The position numbers and the translations under genes are program-made. The notes under the pieces were generated by a model. That model was not told the origin of the DNA. It saw only the letters and a list, made by a program, of their open reading frames with translations, and made no database searches. Below, piece by piece: positions 1 to 8,020 of a stretch of DNA of 27,014 nt (position 1 is the stretch's first letter; every line of letters starts with the position of its first letter). This DNA comes from BS750m-G62 sp964577175 (GTDB lineage Bacteria; Planctomycetota; Phycisphaerae; FEN-1346): positions 1 through 27,014 of the forward strand of contig CAZNYC010000048.1 in assembly GCA_964577175.1 (NCBI GenBank), given 5' to 3'.

Positions 1-368
1 TCACCCTCTGGCTTCGACCGGCTGCGGCGACCGCAGCCGGCGTCGGGCTGCATCGCCAACCCGGAGACGGGTTGCCTGCTTCGCCCTCCTTGCCTGCGGC
101 CGCCTCGCTCGGCCTCGGGCCGACGAGGGGTGATTCGGATAGGCTCTTACGGGGTTCGTACGAGACGTCCTCCCCAAGTTCGGTTCAGGCATCATAGTTC
201 GCCGCGCCGAACTTGTCAAGCGGGAAATCCCGGAAAGCGGGGATCTTCTCGGGGCTCCCCTGCCACGAAGTCGGTGTCTTCCCAGAAGGGCTCTACGCGG
301 GAAACGTCCGTTCTCCGACCGCATCGCCCCCCGCACCGGGACTGCCAGGGGCGATTCCGAAGAAGCGA

Positions 369-413
369 GGCGGGTGCGGGGACCCACCGCGCAAGATGTC
401 GACTTAGCGTTGT
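369..413. repeat. Decayed copy of the double-hairpin repeat
   Basis: The arm GGCGGGT (369-375), loop GCGGGG and arm ACCCACC (382-388) followed by GCGC form one hairpin. TTAGCGTTGT follows at 404-413. The same hairpin plus TTAGCGTTGT tail occurs at 17676-17718, so this is the right half of that family. The left hairpin is not recognisable here. Confidence 0.55.
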
Positions 414-449
414 CGCGTTAGTGAGCCTGGTAGAAGTAAAGTGAAGATG

Positions 450-582
450 TTATTCTGAGGCCCTGCGCGAGAGGCCGACGCGCAGTACCCCCGGCGCAGT
501 GAGGGATCTCGCCGTGCCAATGGCATCAAGGCGAGATTCTTCGTCGCGCCCCGCCGGAGGCGGGCCGCTCCTCAGAATGACA
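450..582. repeat. Palindromic MITE-like element (TCATTCTGAGG family), copy 1
   Basis: The ends are inverted repeats: TTATTCTGAGG at 450-460 and CCTCAGAATGACA at 570-582. Inside, GGATCTCGCC (504-513) pairs with GGCGAGATTC (530-539) with one mismatch, and a second hairpin CCCGCC-GGA-GGCGGG lies near 550-565. The same organisation recurs at 15904-16023 with a matching core. It lies just beyond the stop codon of the propeller gene at 609. It has no coding capacity, so any movement would need an enzyme from elsewhere. Confidence 0.75.
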
Positions 583-608
583 AGCGCGCACGCCTTTGAC
601 TTGCCTCA

Positions 609-1910
609 CTACCCGCCCACGCACCAGAGGCGGTCGTGGGTCCGGATGTAAAGCCGGCCGCCGGCAACGGCGATGGTGGAGCGGACGTTCTTCCCGCCCA
701 TGTCGATGCGTGAAATGACCTGCGGCGTATCGCCCGCCCGGAGGACCGCGACCTCGCCGGCGGCGCTCAGGCAGTACACCTTGCCGTCGGCCCCCGTCGG
801 TGAGGCGCGCCAGACCGCGCCGCCCAGGTCCATTTTGCCGCGCTCCTCGCCGGTGGCCGGGTCGAGCACCGTCAGGCGCTTTCGGTCGCTGTCGAGGACG
901 TACAGGCGGCCGTCGTAGAGGAGCGGCGTGGCGGAATCGCTGGACGGGCGGTCGAGGGCCCATCGCGGCCGGGCCGTCTCGCCCGCCGGTTCCAGCGCCA
1001 CGAGCCTGCTCCCCCTCAGCAGGGGGACGAAGACGCGCCCGTCGCCCGGCGTCGGCGACGGGATGAGCCGCTGCCGGTCCCGGTGCGCGGGATTGTAGCA
1101 CCATCGCCAGCGCTCGTGGCCGGTGGCGGGGTCGTGGCCGGTCACGTAATCGCCGCCCGCCAGGCAGAGGTCCACGCGCCCGTCCAGCGTCAGCGGGACG
1201 GCACTGCCGTAGGACTCGAACGATTCGTCGGTCGTCTCGGTCGGCCGGACCTGCCGCCACTCGGTCTTCCCCGTGGCCGGGTCCATCGCCAGGAGGAAGG
1301 AATCGAGTTGGCGTTTTCGGCCGGCCTCGGTGGCGCGGCCGGGGCTGTAGCGGTACGGCCAGGGTCGGCGGAGCATCATGACGTACAGGCGGCCGCCGTA
1401 GAGGAGCGGGCTGGAACTGTACCCGTACTTGATGGTCAACTTGCCGAACTCCTCCCCCAGGTTCCGCCGCCAGAGGACCTTGCCGCCGGCGGCCAGGCCG
1501 GCCATCTCGCCCGTGCCGTACAGGAAGACGACCGTCTTGCCGTCCGTGACGGGCGAGGGCGAGGCCATCGTGTTCCGCGGCGCCCGGGCGTTCGTGCCGA
1601 GGCGGACCTTCCACAGCGACCGCCCGTCCGCGGCGGAGAACGCCATGCCGAGCAGCGCCCCGGACGCCTCATCCGTGGAACTGACGAACACGCGGTCGCC
1701 GCAGATCACGGGCGTGGCGTCGCCGGGACCGGGCAGCGGGGCGGACCAGGCGATGCCGTCGGTGCGGCTCCAGGTGGCGGGCAGCCCCGTCTCGGGACTG
1801 GACCCGTCGAAGTTCGGCCCGCGCCACTGCGGCCAGTCGGCGGCGAGGGACGAGGCGGCCGCCAAGGCGCCCACCAGGACCGGGAGCATGCAGAGCGTGC
1901 GACGGGCCAT
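609..1910 (-). CDS. Secreted PQQ-like beta-propeller protein
   Basis: The product is 433 residues: a signal peptide (about 1-24, ending SSLAA) and then a chain of outer-membrane-assembly/quinoprotein-like propeller blades. The mature protein opens with WPQWRGPNFDG, the hallmark of the large planctomycete family of PQQ-like WD40 repeat proteins. Blade motifs recur as DPATGKTEWR, DPATGHERWR and DPATGEERGK, each followed by a G-x-VYCL or G-RLYV strand. I see no separate catalytic domain; true PQQ binding is not established for this family, so ligand and function are unknown. The start chosen is the ATG at 1910, because GAGGA lies 6 nt upstream; an ATG 15 nt further upstream has no such site. It stands alone, followed by a palindromic element. 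Confidence 0.88.
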   Translation of the reverse strand: MARRTLCMLPVLVGALAAASSLAADWPQWRGPNFDGSSPETGLPATWSRTDGIAWSAPLPGPGDATPVICGDRVFVSSTDEASGALLGMAFSAADGRSLWKVRLGTNARAPRNTMASPSPVTDGKTVVFLYGTGEMAGLAAGGKVLWRRNLGEEFGKLTIKYGYSSSPLLYGGRLYVMMLRRPWPYRYSPGRATEAGRKRQLDSFLLAMDPATGKTEWRQVRPTETTDESFESYGSAVPLTLDGRVDLCLAGGDYVTGHDPATGHERWRWCYNPAHRDRQRLIPSPTPGDGRVFVPLLRGSRLVALEPAGETARPRWALDRPSSDSATPLLYDGRLYVLDSDRKRLTVLDPATGEERGKMDLGGAVWRASPTGADGKVYCLSAAGEVAVLRAGDTPQVISRIDMGGKNVRSTIAVAGGRLYIRTHDRLWCVGG

Positions 1911-1963
1911 TGCGTTTCCTCGCATAGCGACGGACGACGAAACCGGGGCATCCGGACTCGACA

Positions 1964-2039
1964 GGGTAAACCCGGCTTCAGTGGGAAGGTGTCGGCAGGT
2001 CCACGGCGCTCATGCACGACGCGCCGGCCAGGTTTACCC
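1964..2039. repeat. Short inverted repeat
   Basis: GGGTAAACC (1964-1972) is inverted as GGTTTACCC (2031-2039), with GC-rich DNA between them (CCGGC...GCCGG extends the pairing loosely). It lies 5' of the propeller gene and directly beside the 210-bp element at 2048. A related GTTTACCG/CGGTAAAC hairpin occurs at 16038-16057. Confidence 0.5.
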
Positions 2040-2047
2040 GCCGTAGC

Positions 2048-2257
2048 TGCGGATTCAACTTTGAAACGCAACAAGCGAAACGACGGCTTGTGGCGTTTAA
2101 GGGCCTCTGCCTCGGCTCCGAGGCTGCCAGGGGCCCCTTTCGCCCCGCCGCCTCGGCGTCGGCCCGGAGCCCTTCGGGCCGCCGGGTGAGGCCGACGCCG
2201 ACGCGACGGGGCTCCAGGGGCTTGGGGGGGTTGTTGCGTTTCAAAGTTGAATCCGCA
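2048..2257. mobile_element. 210-bp MITE-like element with perfect 27-bp terminal inverted repeats
   Basis: The left end (2048-2074, beginning TGCGGATTCAACTTTGAAAC) is matched without error by the reverse complement of the right end (2231-2257). The interior has no gene but contains a 10-bp stem, GGCGTCGGCC/GGCCGACGCC, with a smaller hairpin inside it. AGC flanks both ends (2045-2047 and 2258-2260) and could be a 3-bp target duplication, though three bases can match by chance. The size, long perfect ends and absence of a transposase fit a non-autonomous miniature element. Confidence 0.8.
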
Positions 2258-2296
2258 AGCCCAAAGGGCGAAGGCAGGGACGGTGGCTAGATATGG

Positions 2297-2324
2297 CAAT
2301 CCACAATCCACAATCCGAAATCCG
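2297..2324. repeat. Heptamer array (AATCC type)
   Basis: Four tandem 7-mers: CAATCCA, CAATCCA, CAATCCG, AAATCCG. The array abuts the stop codon (2325-2327) of the large membrane-protein gene. It is much richer in A+T than its surroundings. It resembles the CATTTNN/CAATGNN arrays elsewhere in the window in period and position but differs in core sequence. Confidence 0.65.
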
Positions 2325-5300
2325 TCAGTCGCCCTCGCTCAGCCGCGTGTAGTACCGCTTGAGGTACTCCTCGTAGCCGCGGGGCATGGGCTTCTCGAGG
2401 GCGTCGAGGACGTCCTTCTGGACCTCGGTCGGCAGGGCCGCGCTCGTGTCGCGACGGACGCGCATCTGGCCCGTCAGCAGCATCTTCGTGCCCTTGAGGT
2501 TCTCAAGGACCACGTCCCGGCGGCGGCGGGCGGTGTGGTACCGGCCGGCCAGGAGGTCGCGCTCCACGCGGCGCATGGCGCCGATGGCCCGGTCCAGCGT
2601 GAACGATTCGTAGTTGCGGACCTTCATGCCGGCCTTGACGCCCTCGGCCTTGTTGCGGAGTTGGGCCTGGCGGCCGGCCAGGGCGCCCATGCGGCGCCGA
2701 ACCTGGGGCGGGACGGGCCCTTCGAGCCCCTCCTGGCCGGCGCCGGAAATCTTCCCGCCGCCCGTGGCGCCGGTGGGCGCCTCGGCGCTGGTGTCCTTGA
2801 CCTCGCCCTGGGAGTAATCATCGGGCGAGAGGCGGGTGGGCGTGCGCCGGCCGCCCTTGCCGGTGGCGGTCTCCTCGACGAACTCGCCGGAGGCCTTGCC
2901 GGTGCGTCCTTCGCCGCTGCGTCCGCTGATTTCGCTCGTGTTGGGCAGGCGGTTACCCGTCACGCCCTTGGCGGAGAAGTTCGAGATGGGACCGTCCATG
3001 GCGTCCCAGCCCGCGCCCTTGTCGAGCGAGTCGCCGGCGCCCGCGGTCACGTCGTCCATTTCCTCGAAGAGGTCCTCCTCCTGTTCCAGGAGGTCGCCGA
3101 CGAGGTCCTCCAGTTGCTCGGGCAGTTCGGCGTGCGGGATCTCGTAATCGCCCGTGAAGTCCTCCTGGCTCCAGGCCTCGCGGTCGGGCGTGTCGGGGAG
3201 CCACCGTTCGAGGTTCTCGACGATCTCCTCGGCGCCCTCCATGCCGAGTTCCTCGAGCGGCACGACGATGTCCATCGCCTTCTTCGAGAGGGCGTCGGAC
3301 GCCATCTCGACGTCGGTCTTCACCTCGATGAGTTCCTTGCAGAGGCTCGGGTTCGAGGCGTCGACCTCGGGCACCTTCGAGAAGTCGGCGATGGCCTCGG
3401 TCAGGAACTTGTCCCACTGGTCCTCGATGGCCTTCAGGCGCTCCAGTTCGCGCTGGTCGGTCTCGGTGTAATCGTCGACGGGCCGCTTCGCCAGTTCCTT
3501 CGACGCCTCGATCACCTTCTTCTGCTCGTCCAGGAAATCCTTGAGACGGTCGCGGAGTTCCTTCAGGTCGTCCAGCGTGTCGTCGGGCATGTCGGAGGCC
3601 GACAGCCGCTTCTGCTCGTCGCGGACGGCGTCGGCGAGGCGGCCGGTGATGTCCAGGATGCGGCGGAGGACCGCGATGATGGCGTCCTGGTCCTTCACGA
3701 GGGCCCCGGCCAGCGCCGGCACCTCGGCCAGGGGTTCGGCACCGGCGACGTCCGCAAGCGCCCCGGCCGCCCGGACGGCCGAGGCCATCTCGTTGGCCGA
3801 GAGCATCTCGAGCGTCTCGCGGACCGGAACCGTCTCGGCGTCGAACGTCACGTCGCGGACGACCGCCCGCGTGCCCTGGCGAATGTCTTCCTGGGCCGCG
3901 CGGAGCGACCCGCCGGCCGTTCCGACGGCGTCGGCGTCGTTCATCCCGGCGAGGCCGTCGGCGGCGGTGCGGGCATCCTCCTGCTTCTTCAAGATCTCGC
4001 GGAGCCGGTCGAACAGGCGGGAGAGTTGCCCCAGCCGCTGGGCGGCCGCCTCGTCCTTGTCCTGGAGAAGGATCTTGTACTTGGCGGTCGTGGCCACGTT
4101 CGGCCCGCGCGGCGTGTCGCCGCCCTGGTACGTCCGGCCGTCCTGCGCCTCGGCCCAGTACGTGACGGTCTGCCCCTTGCGGTACCGGGCGGCCGCCAGG
4201 TGCAGCCCGTGGTCGACGACCGTTTCCTTGGGATCGGCGAACTCCGTCCACTCGCGGAGGACCCGCGGCTCCTCCTCGCCCTCGGCCTGGGCGAGCAGCC
4301 GAATCTGCGCCACGCCGTACCGGTCCGCCGCCTTCAGGCCCATCTTGACGGTGTCGCCGACGGCGGCGGCGACGTCGCGGCCGGGCACCGTGAACCGGAC
4401 GACGGGGGGCCCGTCCTCCAGGGCCTTGACGCGGTACACGACCGCCGCCCCGCCGGGCGCCTGGCCGTCCAGATGCACCTCGTACGTATCGTCCTCGACG
4501 ACCGTGAAGCGGCCGGAGAGCGTGCGGCCGTCGTCGCCGGCCAGGCAGGGGACCTTCTCGCCGCTGCCGAACAGGAGCGTGGCGGCCTCGACCGCCGAGG
4601 AGACGTGGGCCCGCCACTCGACCCGCGTGCCGATGAGGCACCGCACCTCGCCGCCGTTGTTCTCGACGGTCTGCGCCTCCAGGCCCGTGTACGCGGGATA
4701 GTGGTACACGACGTCGATCCGCTCGACGAGCGGCGGTTCCTTCAGGGCGACGCGGAACTCGCGGCTCTCCGTCCCACCCACGTGCAGCCGGTACGTGAAC
4801 GGCTGGAGGACCTGCGGCACGCGGTAGGTGAACCGGTCGAGGCCGGCGCCGGCGCACCGGAGGGTCTTGCGTTCGGTTTCGCCCTCGGCAGCGCCGGTGA
4901 TTTCGATCTCGCCGTCGAAGCGGCGGCCGGCGGGATCGGAAATCTGCGCCTCGATGACCATCGGCTCGCCCTTGAGCCAGTCGGCGTTGCCGGGGGTGAC
5001 GCTGAGGAATCGGACCGCGCCGACGGAGGAAACGTCCGAAAGCGGCATAAGGATCTGCAGCCCCGCCGACGAGAACCGCCCGAACGCCAGCAGGATGAAC
5101 GCCGCCAGCAGGGTGATGGCCACGCATGCCGCCAAGCCCCATCGCCGGGCCCGTCGTTCGCTGACGGCCGAAGCCAGGTCCACGCCGCGCGACCCGCTCG
5201 ACGCCTCGTCGATGGCCCGCTGGACCAAGGGGCCGGACCACGTGTCCGCCTCCTCGGCCAGCAGAATCGTGTTGATGAGGCTGTTCCCCAGTTCCGGCAG

Positions 5301-5600
5301 GCGGGTCTCCAGGAACCGGGCGACTTCCTTGTCGTTCGGATCGTACCGCAGCGGCACGACGAGCCACCGCCAGAACGCCACGACCGTGACCGCAACGCCG
5401 GTCAGCAGCAGGACGAACCGGCCGGCGGGCCCGAACCGCAAGTATCCCTGCGCCACCGTGGCGAGCAGGACCGTGCCGCAGACGACCGTCGCGAGGGTGA
5501 AGAGGCCTTCGAGGATCGCCAGGCGCCGCATCCGCGCCCGGACCTGCTCCACGCGGACGAGCACCTCGTGGTAGGGACGGTAATTCGTGAGTGTGGTCAC
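2325..5600 (-). CDS. Very large membrane-anchored protein, DUF4175-like
   Basis: The product is 1091 residues. Two membrane segments lie at about 29-52 and 59-81, followed by a short amphipathic region (RFLETRLPELGNSLINTI), a third membrane segment at about 153-174, then roughly 340 residues of beta-rich, Ig-like sequence. The second half is helical and highly charged (about 520-790, likely coiled coil), then a Gly/Ser/Thr-rich linker (about 800-920), and a basic helical tail. The arrangement resembles DUF4175/TIGR02302-type proteins, which are of unknown function; I give that family name with moderate confidence only. I chose the GTG at 5600 because GGGAGGT lies 5 nt upstream; the in-frame GTG at 5606 would overlap that site. 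A TATAAT box lies about 45 nt upstream. The gene stands alone. Confidence 0.85.
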   Translation of the reverse strand: MTTLTNYRPYHEVLVRVEQVRARMRRLAILEGLFTLATVVCGTVLLATVAQGYLRFGPAGRFVLLLTGVAVTVVAFWRWLVVPLRYDPNDKEVARFLETRLPELGNSLINTILLAEEADTWSGPLVQRAIDEASSGSRGVDLASAVSERRARRWGLAACVAITLLAAFILLAFGRFSSAGLQILMPLSDVSSVGAVRFLSVTPGNADWLKGEPMVIEAQISDPAGRRFDGEIEITGAAEGETERKTLRCAGAGLDRFTYRVPQVLQPFTYRLHVGGTESREFRVALKEPPLVERIDVVYHYPAYTGLEAQTVENNGGEVRCLIGTRVEWRAHVSSAVEAATLLFGSGEKVPCLAGDDGRTLSGRFTVVEDDTYEVHLDGQAPGGAAVVYRVKALEDGPPVVRFTVPGRDVAAAVGDTVKMGLKAADRYGVAQIRLLAQAEGEEEPRVLREWTEFADPKETVVDHGLHLAAARYRKGQTVTYWAEAQDGRTYQGGDTPRGPNVATTAKYKILLQDKDEAAAQRLGQLSRLFDRLREILKKQEDARTAADGLAGMNDADAVGTAGGSLRAAQEDIRQGTRAVVRDVTFDAETVPVRETLEMLSANEMASAVRAAGALADVAGAEPLAEVPALAGALVKDQDAIIAVLRRILDITGRLADAVRDEQKRLSASDMPDDTLDDLKELRDRLKDFLDEQKKVIEASKELAKRPVDDYTETDQRELERLKAIEDQWDKFLTEAIADFSKVPEVDASNPSLCKELIEVKTDVEMASDALSKKAMDIVVPLEELGMEGAEEIVENLERWLPDTPDREAWSQEDFTGDYEIPHAELPEQLEDLVGDLLEQEEDLFEEMDDVTAGAGDSLDKGAGWDAMDGPISNFSAKGVTGNRLPNTSEISGRSGEGRTGKASGEFVEETATGKGGRRTPTRLSPDDYSQGEVKDTSAEAPTGATGGGKISGAGQEGLEGPVPPQVRRRMGALAGRQAQLRNKAEGVKAGMKVRNYESFTLDRAIGAMRRVERDLLAGRYHTARRRRDVVLENLKGTKMLLTGQMRVRRDTSAALPTEVQKDVLDALEKPMPRGYEEYLKRYYTRLSEGD

Positions 5601-5642
5601 AGACACCTCCCGCGCCGTCGGCTGACTCGCGGCTTACACTCT

Positions 5643-5648
5643 ATTATA
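5643..5648 (-). promoter_or_regulatory. Putative -10 box for the DUF4175-like gene
   Basis: The minus strand reads TATAAT here, in a locally A/T-rich stretch. It lies about 43 nt before the GTG start at 5600. The hexamer expected at -35 (TCCGCA, 5666-5671) is a poor match to TTGACA. Confidence 0.4.
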
Positions 5649-5687
5649 CGCATACGGCGGCGGAATGCGGAGAGAATGACGGCCAGT

Positions 5688-6165
5688 GCTCAATGCCCAA
5701 TGTTCAATGTTCAAGGAGGCTTCGCCTATAAGGCGTCGCCCTGAGAGGAGCCCTGCTCGTCAATTGGGTCCTTGCCGGCCGTCCGGAAACTCTGGGCGAA
5801 AATCAACCGACGTTCGTGCGCCTCCTGCCATAACAAGCGACATTCGTCTCGCAGGGCCGGCGCCGCCGTCGCGATGAGTTGAAGCCCGTACTCCGTCTCG
5901 CCGGCCTCCTTTCGGCAAATGCCCACTCGATTCCTGAAGTCTTTCCGGGACACCGCTTCGTCGGCCTCCCTGTTGTTCGCGCCGATGCTCGTGCCGGACC
6001 TGACGAGTTGACGGATCAGGGGGACTGTAACCACATCGCGTGGCACCTTCCTGGCAAACCGGACAATGTTCTCCGCAAAGGTCATTGTCCGGTCAGCCAG
6101 ATTGTACACGCGCTTTTCCCCTTTCCGCGGCAGCGGGCTTGGACATTGAGCATTGGGCATTGAGC
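5688..6165. mobile_element. Candidate element: four-helix bundle gene bounded by inverted heptamer arrays
   Basis: The 28 bases at 5688-5715 (starting GCTCAATGCCCAATG) match the reverse complement of 6138-6165 at 26 of 28 positions. Between them lies one gene (5726-6109) of the S23/IVP-like four-helix bundle family. Both ends are built of 7-base units (AATGCCC, AATGTTC, AATGCTC). The right end stops 7 bp short of the L,D-transpeptidase stop codon (6173-6175). No target duplication is evident. The inverted pair is directly visible; calling it a mobile unit is inference, since similar single arrays occur without this gene elsewhere in the window. Confidence 0.5.
5726..6109 (-). CDS. Four-helix bundle protein (S23/IVP-like, TIGR02436-type)
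   Basis: The product is 127 residues and nearly all helical. It carries the family signatures NLADRT near the N-terminus, RSGTSIGANNREADEA (about 38-53) and KEAGETEYGLQLI (67-79). Relatives are encoded by intervening sequences in 23S rRNA genes and as free-standing genes of unknown function; the accessory Avd proteins of diversity-generating retroelements share the fold, but no reverse transcriptase is present here. The GTG at 6109 is preferred: AAAGGGG lies 8 nt upstream, while an ATG at 6160 would put the heptamer array into the coding sequence. The last codons fall in a GGCGACGCC hairpin region. The inverted arrays on both sides suggest the gene and its flanks travelled as a unit. Confidence 0.87.
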   Translation of the reverse strand: MYNLADRTMTFAENIVRFARKVPRDVVTVPLIRQLVRSGTSIGANNREADEAVSRKDFRNRVGICRKEAGETEYGLQLIATAAPALRDECRLLWQEAHERRLIFAQSFRTAGKDPIDEQGSSQGDAL

Positions 6166-6172
6166 ATTCGCC

Positions 6173-7264
6173 TTAAGGTCGTATCTCCACCTTCGATGCG
6201 CCAACGACAACCAGGTCAAACAGTTCCTCCACGTGCCGATTGTGCATCCGGATGCAGCCTTCGGAGACCTGCTGGCCGATCGTTTCCGGCTCGATCGTCC
6301 CGTGGATGCCGTAATGGTTCCCCAGGTCGATCCACCGCGTGCCCAGCGGGTTGTCCGGCGCCCCGGCGTCGCGGTACGCCGACCGCGGCTTGTGCTGCGG
6401 CTGGTACGGGGGATTGACAATCTTGTTCTTCACGATGAACGTGCCTTGCGGCGTCGAGTTGTCCGTCCCGACGGCCACGGCGTACACGCGGACGCACACC
6501 TCGTCCAGCCAGGCCCGCAACTCGTACCGGCTCTTGATGACCTCCAGGTGGATGGGCCCCTGGACAACCTTCAGTTTCTGCCCCGCCCGGATCGCCGACG
6601 TCTCCAGCCCGTTCAGTTTCATCACGAGCGGGTACGAGATCAGGTACTTCTGGCCGATGCCCGAGAGCGTCGCGCCCGGCTGCACCGTGTGCATCCTGGA
6701 GTACGGGTCGCCCGGCCGGCAGGTTTTCGAGAACTGGAGCCGGTCGGCGAGGTCGCGGACGGCGGCGTTGACACGGACCGCCAGGTCGCCTCGCACCCCC
6801 ATCCGGACGGCCTCGCTGAGTCGCTGCTGGGCCACGACGGGCCGCGTGTCGGCCATGGCGAGGGCCTCTTCGGCCAGTGCCGCCCCAGAGGCCTCGGCGC
6901 GCGGCGCCTCGGGCGTCGTCATGGCCGTCGTCCCACCGGCCTCTGCCGATGCCGCCTCTGCGGCGGCGGAGGCGGTCGCGGCCGGCGCCGCCTCGCCCGG
7001 CGTCTGCGCGGCGCCCGGCCCCTTCTCTTCCGTCGGCGCCGGCGGCCGGGCGCGGTCGGCCGACGGGCTGCCGCCGGCCTCACCGCCGCCCGTCTGCGCC
7101 GGTGCCCCGGCGGGGGTTTCCACGGTCGCCGGCGCCGGCGGCGCCGGCTTCTCGGGCGACTCGCCCTCCTCCGGCCGGCGCACGTAATGCGCCACCCCCA
7201 ACGTAACACCGACAAGAACGACCGCGACGACGGCCGTTACCACGATGCGTCCAAATCTGGTCAT
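6173..7264 (-). CDS. LysM and L,D-transpeptidase (YkuD) domain protein
   Basis: This 363-residue envelope enzyme is predicted to make 3-3 peptide cross-links or anchor proteins to peptidoglycan. Residues 6-26 form a membrane anchor or uncleaved signal. Residues 31-125 are a Pro/Ala/Glu-rich spacer that could span the periplasm. A helical stretch follows (128-178), then a LysM domain (about 190-234, HTVQPGATLSGIGQKY). The YkuD domain occupies about 237-362 with the catalytic motifs HGT (321-323) and SEGCIRMHN (334-342), Cys337 being the nucleophile. Both catalytic motifs are intact. The ATG at 7264 has GGGGGAGGAG upstream; the start lies 7 nt after the stop of the cyclo-ligase gene, so the two are almost certainly co-transcribed. 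Confidence 0.95.
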   Translation of the reverse strand: MTRFGRIVVTAVVAVVLVGVTLGVAHYVRRPEEGESPEKPAPPAPATVETPAGAPAQTGGGEAGGSPSADRARPPAPTEEKGPGAAQTPGEAAPAATASAAAEAASAEAGGTTAMTTPEAPRAEASGAALAEEALAMADTRPVVAQQRLSEAVRMGVRGDLAVRVNAAVRDLADRLQFSKTCRPGDPYSRMHTVQPGATLSGIGQKYLISYPLVMKLNGLETSAIRAGQKLKVVQGPIHLEVIKSRYELRAWLDEVCVRVYAVAVGTDNSTPQGTFIVKNKIVNPPYQPQHKPRSAYRDAGAPDNPLGTRWIDLGNHYGIHGTIEPETIGQQVSEGCIRMHNRHVEELFDLVVVGASKVEIRP

Positions 7265-7271
7265 ACGTTCG

Positions 7272-7958
7272 CTACTCCTCCCCCGACGGGTTCTCGGATG
7301 GGGCCGGCCCGGCGGCCGTGTGGTTGAACCGCAGCACCTCGGCGTCGGTGACGATCATATCCATCGGCTGGTCGTGCGGGCCGGCGGGGACGGCGTCCAG
7401 CACCTGCTCGGCCAGGGCGAGGGCGATGCGGACGGCCCGCACGCCGCTCTGCGCCAGCAGCCGGTCGTAGTACCCCCCGCCCTTGCCGAGGCGGTTGCCC
7501 CGGCGGTCCACCGCCCGGCACGGTACGAGGACGACGTCGATCTCCGCCGGCGCGACGGCCGGCGCCTCCGGGGCCGTCAGGATGCCGAACCGCCCAGGCC
7601 GAAGCGCCGGATGGGCCGACGCCGACGCCACGTCCGCCGGTTCCAGGAGCACCGGCACCATGGCCCGAGCGTCGGCGGAGGCGTCGCCCCGTTCGCCGGG
7701 CGCGTCCAGCCGGGGGATCACCACCCGCTTGCCGCGCCCCCACGCCCATTGGATGATCGGCCAGGTGCAGATCTCGGTCGGCAGAGACAGGAACGCCATG
7801 AGCGTTGCGGCCTGGGCCGCGGCGGGCACGGCCGCCAGATGCCGGGCCGCCGACACCCCGGCGGCGCGGCGACGGGACGCGCTCAGACCCGTCAGCCGGG
7901 CCGCCACGGCGCGGCGGGTCCGGGCCTTCGCGTCGGCTCGGTCGGTGGAATCGGCCAC
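7272..7958 (-). CDS. 5-formyltetrahydrofolate cyclo-ligase
   Basis: The enzyme converts 5-formyltetrahydrofolate to 5,10-methenyltetrahydrofolate using ATP, in the cytoplasm, returning stored folate to one-carbon metabolism. The 228-residue product has the basic N-terminal helix (KARTRR), the LPTEI strand near 59-63, and the family signature GNRLGKGGGYYDR at 154-166, which binds ATP phosphate and folate. The length is typical. I chose the GTG at 7958, with TTGGAG ending 5 nt upstream; the in-frame ATG at 8003 has no ribosome site. The gene follows the zinc-motif pseudoprotease gene by 62 nt and precedes the L,D-transpeptidase by 7 nt, so it probably belongs to one transcript with both. Confidence 0.95.
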   Translation of the reverse strand: MADSTDRADAKARTRRAVAARLTGLSASRRRAAGVSAARHLAAVPAAAQAATLMAFLSLPTEICTWPIIQWAWGRGKRVVIPRLDAPGERGDASADARAMVPVLLEPADVASASAHPALRPGRFGILTAPEAPAVAPAEIDVVLVPCRAVDRRGNRLGKGGGYYDRLLAQSGVRAVRIALALAEQVLDAVPAGPHDQPMDMIVTDAEVLRFNHTAAGPAPSENPSGEE

Positions 7959-8020
7959 GCTATCTCCAACTGTACCGGCAGGTGAGGCGGATGTCCAGGA
8001 CATGGCGGCCGGGCGGGCCG

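Larger units (their letters stand above)
1..608. other. Gene-free region with repeats
   Basis: I see no credible gene here. The open frames have no recognisable protein content and run across hairpins. A perfect 10-bp stem hairpin (CCGGCTGCGG, loop CGA) lies at 18-40, and a 6-bp stem (AACCCG/CGGGTT) at about 58-73. An inverted AAGTTCGG/CCGAACTT pair lies near 176-215. The right part holds a decayed double-hairpin repeat (369-413) and a palindromic element (450-582), described separately. Confidence 0.6.

Noticed and set aside
1..387. Minus-strand open frame at the window edge
   Set aside because: Its Arg/Pro-rich translation lies over hairpins and a decayed repeat, with no ribosome site and no family resemblance.
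2247..5744. Plus-strand open frame of about 1165 codons
   Set aside because: It is antisense to the large membrane-protein gene. GC-rich codon bias keeps the opposite strand open; its translation has no recognisable domains, while the minus-strand product has clear membrane and coiled-coil segments.
5726..6109. Diversity-generating retroelement
   Set aside because: The four-helix protein resembles Avd in fold, but no reverse transcriptase, template repeat or variable repeat is present in the window.
7969..7997. Promoter-like TGGACA-17-TACAGT on the minus strand before the cyclo-ligase gene
   Set aside because: Transcription would begin about 4 nt before the chosen GTG start and would leave out the TTGGAG ribosome site, so it conflicts with the better-supported start. 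The gene more probably continues from the upstream gene.
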